From Allobosea sp035944375 (GTDB lineage Bacteria; Pseudomonadota; Alphaproteobacteria; Rhizobiales; Beijerinckiaceae): a stretch of 64,000 bases of DNA. The notes beneath the pieces were generated by a model. It saw only the letters and a program-made list of their open reading frames with translations, ran no database searches and was not told the DNA's origin. The position numbers were made by a program, and so were the translations under genes. This document shows, in pieces, positions 1 through 7,287 of this stretch (its first letter is position 1; the number at the start of each line of letters is the position of its first letter). The stretch lies in the NCBI RefSeq assembly GCF_035944375.1, contig NZ_DASZBE010000025.1; one strand, written 5' to 3'.

Positions 1-177
1 GGCGACGGGGTCGACGCCGGCACCTATGTCTGGGGCGAGCGCCGGGCGATGGGCAACGTCCTGATCCGCCTCGGCGAGCCTGATCCGGGCCTGCCCGAGG
101 GCGCCGCCCGCCTGCGCCAGGGCCTGCGCGCACTCCGCGCTCGCCTGCAGCGGAAGCGGGCGAAAACGGTGGCGTGA
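1..177 (+). CDS. C-terminal end of an unidentified protein (partial)
   Basis: An open frame enters from the left edge and stops at a TGA at 175-177, giving 58 C-terminal residues. They begin GDGVDAGTYVWGERR and end in an Arg/Ala/Leu-rich, probably helical tail. I do not recognise the family from this fragment. It lies 49 bp upstream of mog on the same strand, so co-transcription is possible. Codon use is like that of its neighbours, which supports a real gene. Confidence 0.55.
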   Translation, partial: GDGVDAGTYVWGERRAMGNVLIRLGEPDPGLPEGAARLRQGLRALRARLQRKRAKTVA

Positions 178-226
178 GCCGCCGCGATCGGCCACATCTG
201 CGCCCGACCAGAGCGGAGGGCACGAC

Positions 227-772
227 ATGAACGGCGGCATCAGGATCGGCATCGTGACGGTTTCGGACCGCGCCTCGGCCGGGATCTATGAGGACGAGGG
301 TGGCCCCGCCATCAAAGCCTATTTCGAGAGGGCGCTGACCTCGCCCTGGATGCCCGTCGCCCGCGTCATCCCCGACGACCGCGCCTTGATCGCAAAGACC
401 CTGATCGAACTGGCGGATCAGGAGGGCTGCTGCCTGATCGTCACGACGGGTGGGACCGGCCCCGCCCCTCGCGACGTCACGCCCGAGGCGACGGAGGATG
501 TCGTCGAGAAGCCAATGCCGGGCTTCGGCGAGCTGATGCGGCAGGTCAGCCTCGCCAAGGTGCCGACCGCGATCCTCTCGCGCCAGACCGCCGGCATCCG
601 CGGCCGCTGCCTGATCGTCAACCTGCCGGGCCGCCCGCGCGCCATCGCCGAGTGCCTCGACGCGGTGATGCCGGCGATCCCCTACTGCATCGACCTGATC
701 GAGGGCCCCTATCTCGAAACCGACCCCGCGGTGATCCTGGCCTTCCGGCCCGGCCAGAAGCCCAAGGGCTGA
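227..772 (+). CDS. mog: Molybdopterin adenylyltransferase (MogA type)
   Basis: 181 aa, full length for the MogA/MoaB family. It activates molybdopterin by adenylylation before MoeA inserts molybdate, in the cytoplasm. The N-terminal IGIVTVSDRAS strand and the TTGGTGPAPRDVTPEAT loop (about residues 73-89) are the family's MPT-binding signature. VNLPGRPRAIAECL near residue 130 matches the second conserved loop (usually NLPGxP). A GGAGG lies 7 bp before the ATG, so the start is well supported. Other moco genes are not in view. The MOSC gene at 33.9 kb belongs to a family that can act on molybdenum-cofactor chemistry, but it is too far away to link. Confidence 0.93.
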   Translation: MNGGIRIGIVTVSDRASAGIYEDEGGPAIKAYFERALTSPWMPVARVIPDDRALIAKTLIELADQEGCCLIVTTGGTGPAPRDVTPEATEDVVEKPMPGFGELMRQVSLAKVPTAILSRQTAGIRGRCLIVNLPGRPRAIAECLDAVMPAIPYCIDLIEGPYLETDPAVILAFRPGQKPKG

Positions 773-926
773 AAGCCCGACGCTGCGGACGCCGCGCTCG
801 CACGCAGGGCCCGCATGCAGGGACGAGGGTGCAAAGCGCGTCGCGATCGGCCATCATCCCTCCCGAGCGCCGGTCACGGCGCCGATGACACGCCGGCCGA
901 GAAGAGCCGGCATCGGGAGGATGACG

Positions 927-1910
927 ATGAAACGCCGCGACATGCTCGCCGGCCTCGCCGCGACGTCGGCCGGGGCCCTTCTGACCGGCCCGTCCCGCGC
1001 CCAGGCGCCCTGGCCCTCGCGCCCCATCACCCTGGTCGTGCCTTTTCCGCCCGGCGGCCAGGCCGATCTCGCGGCGAGGCCGATCGCCCAGGCGCTCGAG
1101 AAGCTGCTGAAGACCGCCGTCGTCGTCGACAACCGTGGCGGAGCCGGCGGGGCCATCGGCAATGCCGCCGTCGCCCGCGCCGAGCCGGATGGCTACACCC
1201 TGCTGATGACGCTCTCGTCGCTCGCGGTGCTGCCGGAATCGGCGCGCCTCTTCGCCCGCACTCCGCCCTACGAGGTCTCGCAGCTGGCGCCGGTCGCGCG
1301 GGTGCTAGCCGACCCGACGCTGCTCGCCGTGCCCGCCACCTCGCCCTGGAAGACGCTGAAGGACTTCGTCGACGATGCGAAGGCCCGGCCCGGCGCGATC
1401 CCCTATGGCTCGTCGGGCTCCTACGGCACGCTGCATGTGGCGATGGAGATGTTCGCGGCGTCCGCAGGCCTCAAGCTGCTGCACGTGCCCTATCGCGGCG
1501 CCGGCCCCGCTCTGACCGACCTGCTCTCCGGCCAGATTCAGGCGCTGGCCTCGGCGCCCGGCGTCCTCAAGCCGCATGTCGACTCCGGCGCGTTGCGCGT
1601 GCTCGCCAACTGGGGGGCAAGCCGGATTCCGAGCTTCCCCGACCTGCCGACCTTCAAGGAGCTTGGCTATGCCGATGTCGAGTTCTACATCTGGGCCGGG
1701 CTGTTCACCCCACGCAACCTGCCCGAGCCCATCGCCACCCGCATTCGCGAAGGCATGCGCAGCGCCATGGCAGACCCGGAGGTCCGGCAGATCTTCGAGA
1801 AGGCGGGCAGCCCACCGGCCTATCAGGACACGCCCGACTTCACCCGCTTCGTCGAGGCCGACAGCGCCCGCCTGATCGAGGCGACGCGCAAGATCGGCAA
1901 GGTGGATTGA
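927..1910 (+). CDS. Bug/TctC-family periplasmic solute-binding protein
   Basis: About 327 aa from ATG 927, which has GGAGG ending 6 bp upstream; ATGs at 885 and 921 also exist. The N-terminus MKRRDMLAGLAATSAG...SRAQA is a signal peptide with twin arginines, probably Tat or Sec exported. The mature part starts with WPSRPITLVVPFPPGG, the hallmark of the Bug family of tripartite tricarboxylate transporter (TctC-like) receptors, followed by VVDNRGGAGGAIGNA and YGSSGSYGTLHVAMEMF. These proteins bind carboxylates or other small metabolites in the periplasm. No tctA/tctB membrane genes lie nearby, which is common for orphan Bug proteins. The ligand cannot be told. Confidence 0.9.
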   Translation: MKRRDMLAGLAATSAGALLTGPSRAQAPWPSRPITLVVPFPPGGQADLAARPIAQALEKLLKTAVVVDNRGGAGGAIGNAAVARAEPDGYTLLMTLSSLAVLPESARLFARTPPYEVSQLAPVARVLADPTLLAVPATSPWKTLKDFVDDAKARPGAIPYGSSGSYGTLHVAMEMFAASAGLKLLHVPYRGAGPALTDLLSGQIQALASAPGVLKPHVDSGALRVLANWGASRIPSFPDLPTFKELGYADVEFYIWAGLFTPRNLPEPIATRIREGMRSAMADPEVRQIFEKAGSPPAYQDTPDFTRFVEADSARLIEATRKIGKVD

Positions 1911-1925
1911 GCTCAGACGCCAGCG

Positions 1926-2567
1926 TCAGCCCTCGCCCTGCGCCAGCCACTCGGCATAGGTGCCGCGCGTCAGGTCGAAGCGGTCGTTCTGGCGCGCATA
2001 GCCGTCGCCGAACATCCGCCCGACCGGCTTGTAATCGTCGAGGCTGACGCGCAGCGTCGCGGGATCGACGAGGCCCTCGCGGGCATGGATGCGCACGACC
2101 TCGCCGATCAGCATCTCGCGCGTCGAGGAGAACACCAGCGACATCGTCTTCCGGCATTCGAGCGCGAAGGGCGCCTCCGCGATATGCGGCACGCCGACCG
2201 AGACGCCGGGCTTCAACGACAGGCCCGCCGCGTCGATCTCGCTGACCTCGGGCGGAAAATCGACCGCGCAGACGTTCATCGCCTCGGCCATCCCCTCATC
2301 GACGAGGTTGACGACGAATTCGCCGGCCACGGCGATGTTGCGCGTCGTGTCTTTCGGATTGTTGCCGGGACGGTGCTGCAGGCCGAGCACGATCAGCGCC
2401 GGGTCCTCGGAAAAGACGTTGAAGAAGCTGAACGGCGCGGCATTGACCACGCCGTCGGGCGACAGGCTGGTCACGAGCGCGATCGGGCGCGGGGTCACGC
2501 TGGCACAGAGCAGCTTGTAGCGGTCGCGCGGGGCGAGGTCGGAAAAGGCAACGGTGAAGGCGCTCAT
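1926..2567 (-). CDS. Flavin reductase-like, FMN-binding split-barrel protein
   Basis: 213 aa. SVTPRPIALVTSLSPDGVVNAAPFSFFN near the N-terminus is the conserved flavin-reductase-like split-barrel motif, and NIAVAGEFVVNLVDE follows as expected. Members bind FMN and act as NAD(P)H:flavin reductases or unknown flavoproteins in the cytoplasm. It starts only 4 bp after the stop of the D-carbamoylase gene, so the two are almost certainly one operon. Whether it supplies reduced flavin to another enzyme or acts alone cannot be read from the sequence. It converges with the Bug gene. Confidence 0.88.
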   Translation of the reverse strand: MSAFTVAFSDLAPRDRYKLLCASVTPRPIALVTSLSPDGVVNAAPFSFFNVFSEDPALIVLGLQHRPGNNPKDTTRNIAVAGEFVVNLVDEGMAEAMNVCAVDFPPEVSEIDAAGLSLKPGVSVGVPHIAEAPFALECRKTMSLVFSSTREMLIGEVVRIHAREGLVDPATLRVSLDDYKPVGRMFGDGYARQNDRFDLTRGTYAEWLAQGEG

Positions 2568-2571
2568 CAGT

Positions 2572-3501
2572 TCACTCCGGCTCGACCACGCCGACCTGGC
2601 CGGTGATAGGCCCGTAATGCTCGATCCGCCGGTGCATCTTGAAGTCGAAAATCGTCTGCTTGCCGAAGCGGGTGTCGTCGAGATCGCAGGGGTGGACGAT
2701 GAGGCCGTCGGCCTCGCCCTCGAGCTCGGCGACGATCTCGCCGTCGGGGTTCACGATCAGCGTGCCGCCCATCAGGTGGTGGCCGTCCTCACTGCCGGCC
2801 TTGGCCACCGCGACGACCCAGCAGGAGTTCTGGTAGGCGCCCGCCTGCACCGAGAGACGATGGTGGAACAGGCGCTGCGCCATGCCCTCCTTCGCCTTGT
2901 GCCCGTTGACGGAGGGCGTGTTGAAGCCGAGCACGATCATCTCGACGCCCTGCAGCCCCATCACGCGATAGGTCTCGGGCCAGCGCCGGTCATTGCAGAT
3001 GCACATGCCCATCAGCCCGCCCATCGTCCGCCAGACCGGGAAGCCGAGATCGCCGGGCTCGAAATAGCGCTTCTCGAGATGCTGATGCGCCCGCGTCGGG
3101 TCGTACTCGACATGGCCCGGCAGATGGATCTTGCGGTACTTGCCGACGATGGCGCCGCTCTTGTCGACCAGGATCGAGCTGTTGAAATGCTGCCCCTGCG
3201 GTGTCAGCTCGGCATAGCCGAAGCTCATGCCCATGCCATGCGCGAGGGCCCGGTCGAACAGCGGCTGCACCGCCGGATTGGGCATCGCCGCCTCGAACCA
3301 GGCATCGGCCTCGGCGCGATCCTCATGATACCAGCGCGGGAAGAAGGTCGTCAGAGCGAGTTCAGGATAGACGATGAGGTCCGCGCCCTGCGCTTTCGCC
3401 TCGTCCATCAGCGCAAGCATGCGCGCGACCACCTGCTCCCGCGTCTCAGCCTTCTGGATCGGCCCGAGCTGGGCAGCGGCGACGGTCACGATGCGGGACA
3501 T
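2572..3501 (-). CDS. N-carbamoyl-D-amino-acid hydrolase (nitrilase superfamily)
   Basis: 309 aa, the usual length for D-carbamoylases. It hydrolyses N-carbamoyl-D-amino acids to D-amino acid, CO2 and ammonia, the last step of hydantoin breakdown. The catalytic Glu-Lys-Cys triad is visible: E47 in DLIVYPELAL, K124 in KYRKIHLPGH and C169 in MCICNDRRWPE. The motif VEYDPTRAHQHLEKRYFEPGD is typical of this subfamily rather than of general nitrilases. It is the first gene of a pair with the flavin reductase. Relatives with the same triad can act on other carbamoyl or ureido compounds, so strict substrate assignment is less certain than the family. Confidence 0.9.
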   Translation of the reverse strand: MSRIVTVAAAQLGPIQKAETREQVVARMLALMDEAKAQGADLIVYPELALTTFFPRWYHEDRAEADAWFEAAMPNPAVQPLFDRALAHGMGMSFGYAELTPQGQHFNSSILVDKSGAIVGKYRKIHLPGHVEYDPTRAHQHLEKRYFEPGDLGFPVWRTMGGLMGMCICNDRRWPETYRVMGLQGVEMIVLGFNTPSVNGHKAKEGMAQRLFHHRLSVQAGAYQNSCWVVAVAKAGSEDGHHLMGGTLIVNPDGEIVAELEGEADGLIVHPCDLDDTRFGKQTIFDFKMHRRIEHYGPITGQVGVVEPE

Positions 3502-3604
3502 GGAAAACCTCGGCGGCGGGCGTGGGCAACGACGCGACTTAGCGAAATCGGTGCCAGCCGCCTATCCCGCGCCCATGTCCGCGGCGCTCGCCACGCCTGC
3601 GCTG

Positions 3605-4174
3605 TCAGCCTGCCTGCAGCTCCTGGCCGATCGCCCGCACCAGCTGCGGCCCGATCGGATCGGTGATCGAGGAATACCCGCCGAGCAATTCGCCGGAGCG
3701 GCCGACGAGGTATTTGTGGAAGTTCCAGCGCGGCGTCTCGGTCGGGCGCTGCGCGGCCGCCCAGCGATAGAAGGGGTGCGCCTCGGGGCCCCGGACCACC
3801 GTCTTCTCGGCAAAGGCATAGGTCGCGCCATGGGTCTGCCGCGCGGCCTCGGCGATGGCGGCGCCCTCCAGCGGCTCCTGCCCGCCGAAGTCATTGCTCG
3901 GCACGGCGATCAGCATCAGCCCGCGCGCGCGATAGCGCTGCCAGAGCTGCTCCAGCGAGGCGAACTGCCCCGCGAAACCGCAATTCGTCGCCGTGTTGAC
4001 GATCAGCACCGGCCGCCCGCGATAATCGGCCAGGGAGAACCGCCCGCCGCCGACCCGCGCGAAGGTGAAGCTGGACGCCGAAGGCACGCCCTGCGCAAGG
4101 GCCGGGCCTGCCGCCGCCGGCAGGGCGCAGGCGCCTGCCAGCCATCCCAGAACGTCTCGACGCCGCATGGTCAT
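3605..4174 (-). CDS. Glutathione peroxidase family protein with export signal
   Basis: 189 aa. The N-terminus MTMRRRDVLGWLAGACALP...PALAQG is a twin-arginine type signal peptide, so the enzyme is predicted to work in the periplasm, unusual because many bacterial glutathione peroxidases are cytoplasmic. The core has C65 in VNTATNCGF (peroxidatic Cys), Q99 in NDFGGQEP and W in RWNFHKYLV, the family's catalytic tetrad positions. It reduces hydroperoxides, in bacteria often using thioredoxin-like donors. AGGAGGG lies 8 bp before the ATG. It is a single gene, downstream of and in the same direction as the che operon but separated from it by a stem-loop. Confidence 0.9.
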   Translation of the reverse strand: MTMRRRDVLGWLAGACALPAAAGPALAQGVPSASSFTFARVGGGRFSLADYRGRPVLIVNTATNCGFAGQFASLEQLWQRYRARGLMLIAVPSNDFGGQEPLEGAAIAEAARQTHGATYAFAEKTVVRGPEAHPFYRWAAAQRPTETPRWNFHKYLVGRSGELLGGYSSITDPIGPQLVRAIGQELQAG

Positions 4175-4254
4175 GACACGATCCCTCCTGGTTGCCGGGG
4201 GGCCGCCCCCACCGGATCACGCGATCATGCCATCTACGACGTCGATCCCGAAAT

Positions 4255-4291
4255 GGATGTGCCCCGCGGCCTTCCGGCGCGGGGCACATCC
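4255..4291 (-). terminator. 14-bp perfect stem-loop after the che operon
   Basis: Arms at 4255-4268 and 4278-4291 are perfectly complementary (14 bp, GGATGTGCCCCGCG), with a 9-base loop. It lies 45 bp downstream of the last che gene (response regulator, minus strand) and is followed in that direction by CATTTCGGG, so the U-tract is weak. It most likely ends the che transcript before the glutathione peroxidase gene. Confidence 0.6.
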
Positions 4292-4336
4292 CGAACAGTC
4301 ACTTGGACGCAGCGCGAAGCCTCGCGCCGGCGCGGC

Positions 4337-4726
4337 TCAGTTGCTCAGCGACAGCACCTTCTTCACACGCACCTCGAGATCGCGCAGCTCATAGGGCTTC
4401 ACGACGTAATGGTCGGCGCCGTTCGACGTCGCCTCGTCCATCTTGTCGACCGAGCGCTCGGAGGTCGCCATGATGATCTTGATCTGGTTGAGTTCCGGCA
4501 CCGAACGGATGGCGCGCAGCAGGTCGATGCCGCTCATGCCGTCCATGTTCCAGTCCAGAAGCAGCAGATCATAGCGCTTGGTCTGCATTTTCATCAGCGC
4601 TTCGCGCGCGTTCTCGGCCTCGTCGATGTCCTGAAACTCGATCTGCTTCAGGAAATACGTCGCGAGGCCGCGCATGCTCTTCTGGTCGTCGACCACGAGG
4701 ATCCTGTACTCGCTTCTCGCCTTCAT
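4337..4726 (-). CDS. CheY-like single-domain response regulator (last gene of che operon)
   Basis: 129 aa from ATG 4726, preceded by AAGGAGAT; a longer frame to 4825 would run into cheB. It is a lone receiver domain with all signature residues: acidic pair in ILVVDDQKSM, phosphoacceptor Asp in LLLLDWNMDG, Thr in IIMATSERS and Lys in VVKPYE. It is expected to be phosphorylated by CheA. In the Sinorhizobium che operon a second CheY in this part of the operon is the motor-binding regulator, with CheY1 as phosphate sink; the same division of labour is plausible here but is inference. Confidence 0.9.
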   Translation of the reverse strand: MKARSEYRILVVDDQKSMRGLATYFLKQIEFQDIDEAENAREALMKMQTKRYDLLLLDWNMDGMSGIDLLRAIRSVPELNQIKIIMATSERSVDKMDEATSNGADHYVVKPYELRDLEVRVKKVLSLSN

Positions 4727-4736
4727 CACGATCTCC

Positions 4737-5828
4737 TTATGCGGTCCGCAGATGCGACCGCTCGCCGAGCAGGTTGCTGACCGCAGCTCCGATCTGGTCG
4801 AGCGCGACAACCCGGTCGGCGGCACCGATTTCGAATGCCGCTTTCGGCATCCCGTTTACCACGCAGGTTTCCCCACTTTGGATTAACGTCTCCGCCCCCG
4901 CTTTGCGCATGGCTAACAAACCCTCAGCGCCATCGCGCCCCATGCCGGTCAGCAGGATGCCGATAGCGTTCGCGCCGAGGCTGCGGGCGACGGAGTGGAA
5001 CATGACGTCGACGGAGGGAGAGTGTCCGCTGACCAGCGGCCCCTCGCGCAGCATGCAGACGAACTCGCCGCGCCGCTCCTCGATTTCGAGATGGCGCGGC
5101 CCGCCCGGCGCGACCACGGCCATGCCGGGCTTGAGCCTGTCGCCGTCGCTGGCCTCGCGCACGTCGAGCCCGGTCGCCGTCGCCAGCCGCGCCGCGAACT
5201 TCGCCGTATAGCCAGGCGGCATGTGCTGGACGACCGCGATCGGCAGGCGCAGATGCGCAAGATCACGCATCACCACCTGCACCGCCGGCACGCCGCCCGT
5301 CGAGGCGCCGATCGCGATGAAGGAGGCCTTGCCGCCCATCCGGGCGGGCTCCCGCGGCGCCGCCACGCGCACCGGCGCGCTCTCGCGCCGGGAGGCGAAC
5401 ATCCGCCGGCTGGCGGAGGCGCGCTGCAACGCGCCCACCAGATGCTTCATGAAGCTCTCGAGCGTATGCGTCGTGCCGTCGGGCTTCTCGATGAAGTCGA
5501 TCGCGCCGAGTTCGAGCGCCTGGATCGTGTTGTCGGCGCCGGGCCCGCCGAAGGCCGAGACGATCAGCACGGGCAGAGGGTCCTGCTTGAGCACCCGCGC
5601 CAGAAGCTTGAGGCCATGGCGCCCGGGCAGCTCGAGATCGAGCGTCACGACGTCCGGGCGCAGTTCCTGGATCTTGTCCCAGCCTTCCTCGGCGCTGCCG
5701 GCGATGCCGATCACCTTGAAGCCCGGGGCTCCGTCGATGATCTGCGTCATCAGCTTCTGCATCAGGACGGAATCGTCGACGACCAGGACCTTGACCGGGT
5801 TGGCGGTGGAAGGAGTACCGATCGGCAT
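4737..5828 (-). CDS. cheB: Chemotaxis response regulator protein-glutamate methylesterase CheB
   Basis: 363 aa. Receiver domain (about residues 12-130) with VLVVDDS and phosphoacceptor in VVTLDLELPG, a short linker, then the methylesterase domain with the catalytic Ser in FIAIGASTGG, His in VVQHMPPG and Asp in GILLTGMGRDGA. It demethylates and deamidates chemoreceptor glutamates, resetting sensitivity opposite to CheR. The ATG at 5828 overlaps the cheD stop (TGATG); a GTG just before at 5831 is the alternative. Its stop is 10 bp from the ATG of the final response regulator. Canonical in length and motifs. Confidence 0.95.
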   Translation of the reverse strand: MPIGTPSTANPVKVLVVDDSVLMQKLMTQIIDGAPGFKVIGIAGSAEEGWDKIQELRPDVVTLDLELPGRHGLKLLARVLKQDPLPVLIVSAFGGPGADNTIQALELGAIDFIEKPDGTTHTLESFMKHLVGALQRASASRRMFASRRESAPVRVAAPREPARMGGKASFIAIGASTGGVPAVQVVMRDLAHLRLPIAVVQHMPPGYTAKFAARLATATGLDVREASDGDRLKPGMAVVAPGGPRHLEIEERRGEFVCMLREGPLVSGHSPSVDVMFHSVARSLGANAIGILLTGMGRDGAEGLLAMRKAGAETLIQSGETCVVNGMPKAAFEIGAADRVVALDQIGAAVSNLLGERSHLRTA

Positions 5829-6421
5829 CACCAGACCTCCACTTCACCGCCCACAGGCTGGGTCTTGAGCCGGTTGAGATAGGCGACCTCCTGCTGGTGG
5901 TCGGGATCGCGCGCCGTCGACTGGACGTGCTGGACCCAGGCCCGCCCCGTGGCGGGCTGGTAGTGAATGCGCCGCGAGCGCGTGCCTCCGACATCTTTGG
6001 AAACGACCGGGATGCCCTCGCGGTTGAGGAACTCGGTCACGAACGCGATGTTGCCGTCGCCGATCGCCAGCATGGTCGCTCCCGAGAGGACACGCGCACC
6101 GCCGAACACCTTGGCCTCGAGATTGCCGCGCCTCGCGCCGCGCTTCAACAGCCCGTTGATCAGAACCTCCATCGCGGTGTCGCCATAGCGCTCGCCCGCG
6201 CTGGCGTCGGAGGCGCCGTTGTTCTTCGGCAGCAGGAAATGGTTGAGCCCGCCGACGCCGGCCTGCGGGTCACGCATGCACACGGAGATGCAGGAGCCCA
6301 GGACGGTGGCGACGATCTCGTCCTTGGCGGCCGTGATCTCATGCTCGCCCGGAGCGACCGTGATGATCGTGGCCTCGAAGCGCGGATCGAAATAGCGGCG
6401 GGAGGAACGCGCGACGCTCAT
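5828..6421 (-). CDS. cheD: Chemoreceptor glutamine deamidase CheD
   Basis: 197 aa. The Cys-containing VLGSCISVCMRD motif, the GGLNHFLLPKN motif with its His, and RYGDTAMEVLING and AKVFGGA are the CheD signature. CheD deamidates receptor glutamines and modulates receptor activity. It overlaps cheR by 4 bp (ATGA at 6418-6421) and cheB by 1 bp, so the three adaptation enzymes are translationally coupled. The C-terminus is somewhat long, ending in VEVW. Confidence 0.94.
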   Translation of the reverse strand: MSVARSSRRYFDPRFEATIITVAPGEHEITAAKDEIVATVLGSCISVCMRDPQAGVGGLNHFLLPKNNGASDASAGERYGDTAMEVLINGLLKRGARRGNLEAKVFGGARVLSGATMLAIGDGNIAFVTEFLNREGIPVVSKDVGGTRSRRIHYQPATGRAWVQHVQSTARDPDHQQEVAYLNRLKTQPVGGEVEVW

Positions 6422-7287
6422 GGCAGTCTCTCATAGATCGTGCGGCCGATCAGCCGGAGTTGAGGGTGGGGCTGGGGCAGCGATTCAGAATGGCCGAGAT
6501 AGAGGAAGCCACCAGGCGCGAGCAGCGTGACGAACCGGTCGAGGATCGAGGCCTTGGTCTGCGTGTCGAAATAGATGAAGACGTTGCGGCAGAAGATCAC
6601 GTCGAAGGGGCCGCTCATCGGCCAGCGTTCGATCAGGTTCAGCCGCTTGAAGGAGATCATCCGGCGCAGATCGTCGCTGATGCGGGCTTCGCCGCGGCCG
6701 GAATTCTCCAGCTTGAGCAGTGGCTTCACGTCGGACGGCAGGCGGTCGAACTGATCCGGCGAATAGACCGCGGCCTCGGCCTTGGCGAGGATGTCGGTGT
6801 CGATGTCGGTCGCCAGGATCTTGAAGTCGACGTCGCTGCGGTTGCCGACAACGTCGCGCGAGACTGCGGCGATGCTGTAGGGCTCCTCGCCAGAGGAGGC
6901 CGCCGAGCACCAGATCCGGATCCGTCCGCGCCGCCCGGCCCGCTCCTGCACGAGCCGCGGCAGCACGTCCTTGCGCAGATGGTCGAAATGGTGCCGCTCG
7001 CGGAAGAACGAGGTGTGGTTCGTCGTCACCGCGTTGATCAGCTCGGGGATCTCGTCGGCCGCCTGCGGCGTCTTCAGATAGGCGCAGTATTCCGCCACAG
7101 AATTGAGGCCGAGCGCCTTGACGCGGCGTGCCAGCCGCCCGCGTGTCATCGCTTCCTTGTGCTCGCGGATGACGATGCCGGCGTGCTCGTAGACGAGCTT
7201 GGAGATGAAGCCCATGTCGTCGCGCGTCAGCGTGACGTCGGTCAGCTGCGGTTGAGCGAGGGCTGCACTGGATCTCGACATGGCCAC
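6418..7287 (-). CDS. cheR: Chemotaxis protein-glutamate O-methyltransferase CheR
   Basis: 289 aa from GTG 7287, which has GGAG 5 bp upstream and overlaps the stop of the preceding receptor gene; ATG 7281 is the alternative. The N-terminal CheR helical domain has FISKLVYEHAGIVI and TNHTSFFRE; the SAM-binding domain has IRIWCSAASSGEEPYSIA and FDVIFCRNVFIYFD. It methylates receptor glutamates during adaptation. Its immediate upstream neighbour is a receptor with a CheR-tether-like C-terminus, which fits a dedicated partnership. Confidence 0.95.
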   Translation of the reverse strand: MAMSRSSAALAQPQLTDVTLTRDDMGFISKLVYEHAGIVIREHKEAMTRGRLARRVKALGLNSVAEYCAYLKTPQAADEIPELINAVTTNHTSFFRERHHFDHLRKDVLPRLVQERAGRRGRIRIWCSAASSGEEPYSIAAVSRDVVGNRSDVDFKILATDIDTDILAKAEAAVYSPDQFDRLPSDVKPLLKLENSGRGEARISDDLRRMISFKRLNLIERWPMSGPFDVIFCRNVFIYFDTQTKASILDRFVTLLAPGGFLYLGHSESLPQPHPQLRLIGRTIYERLP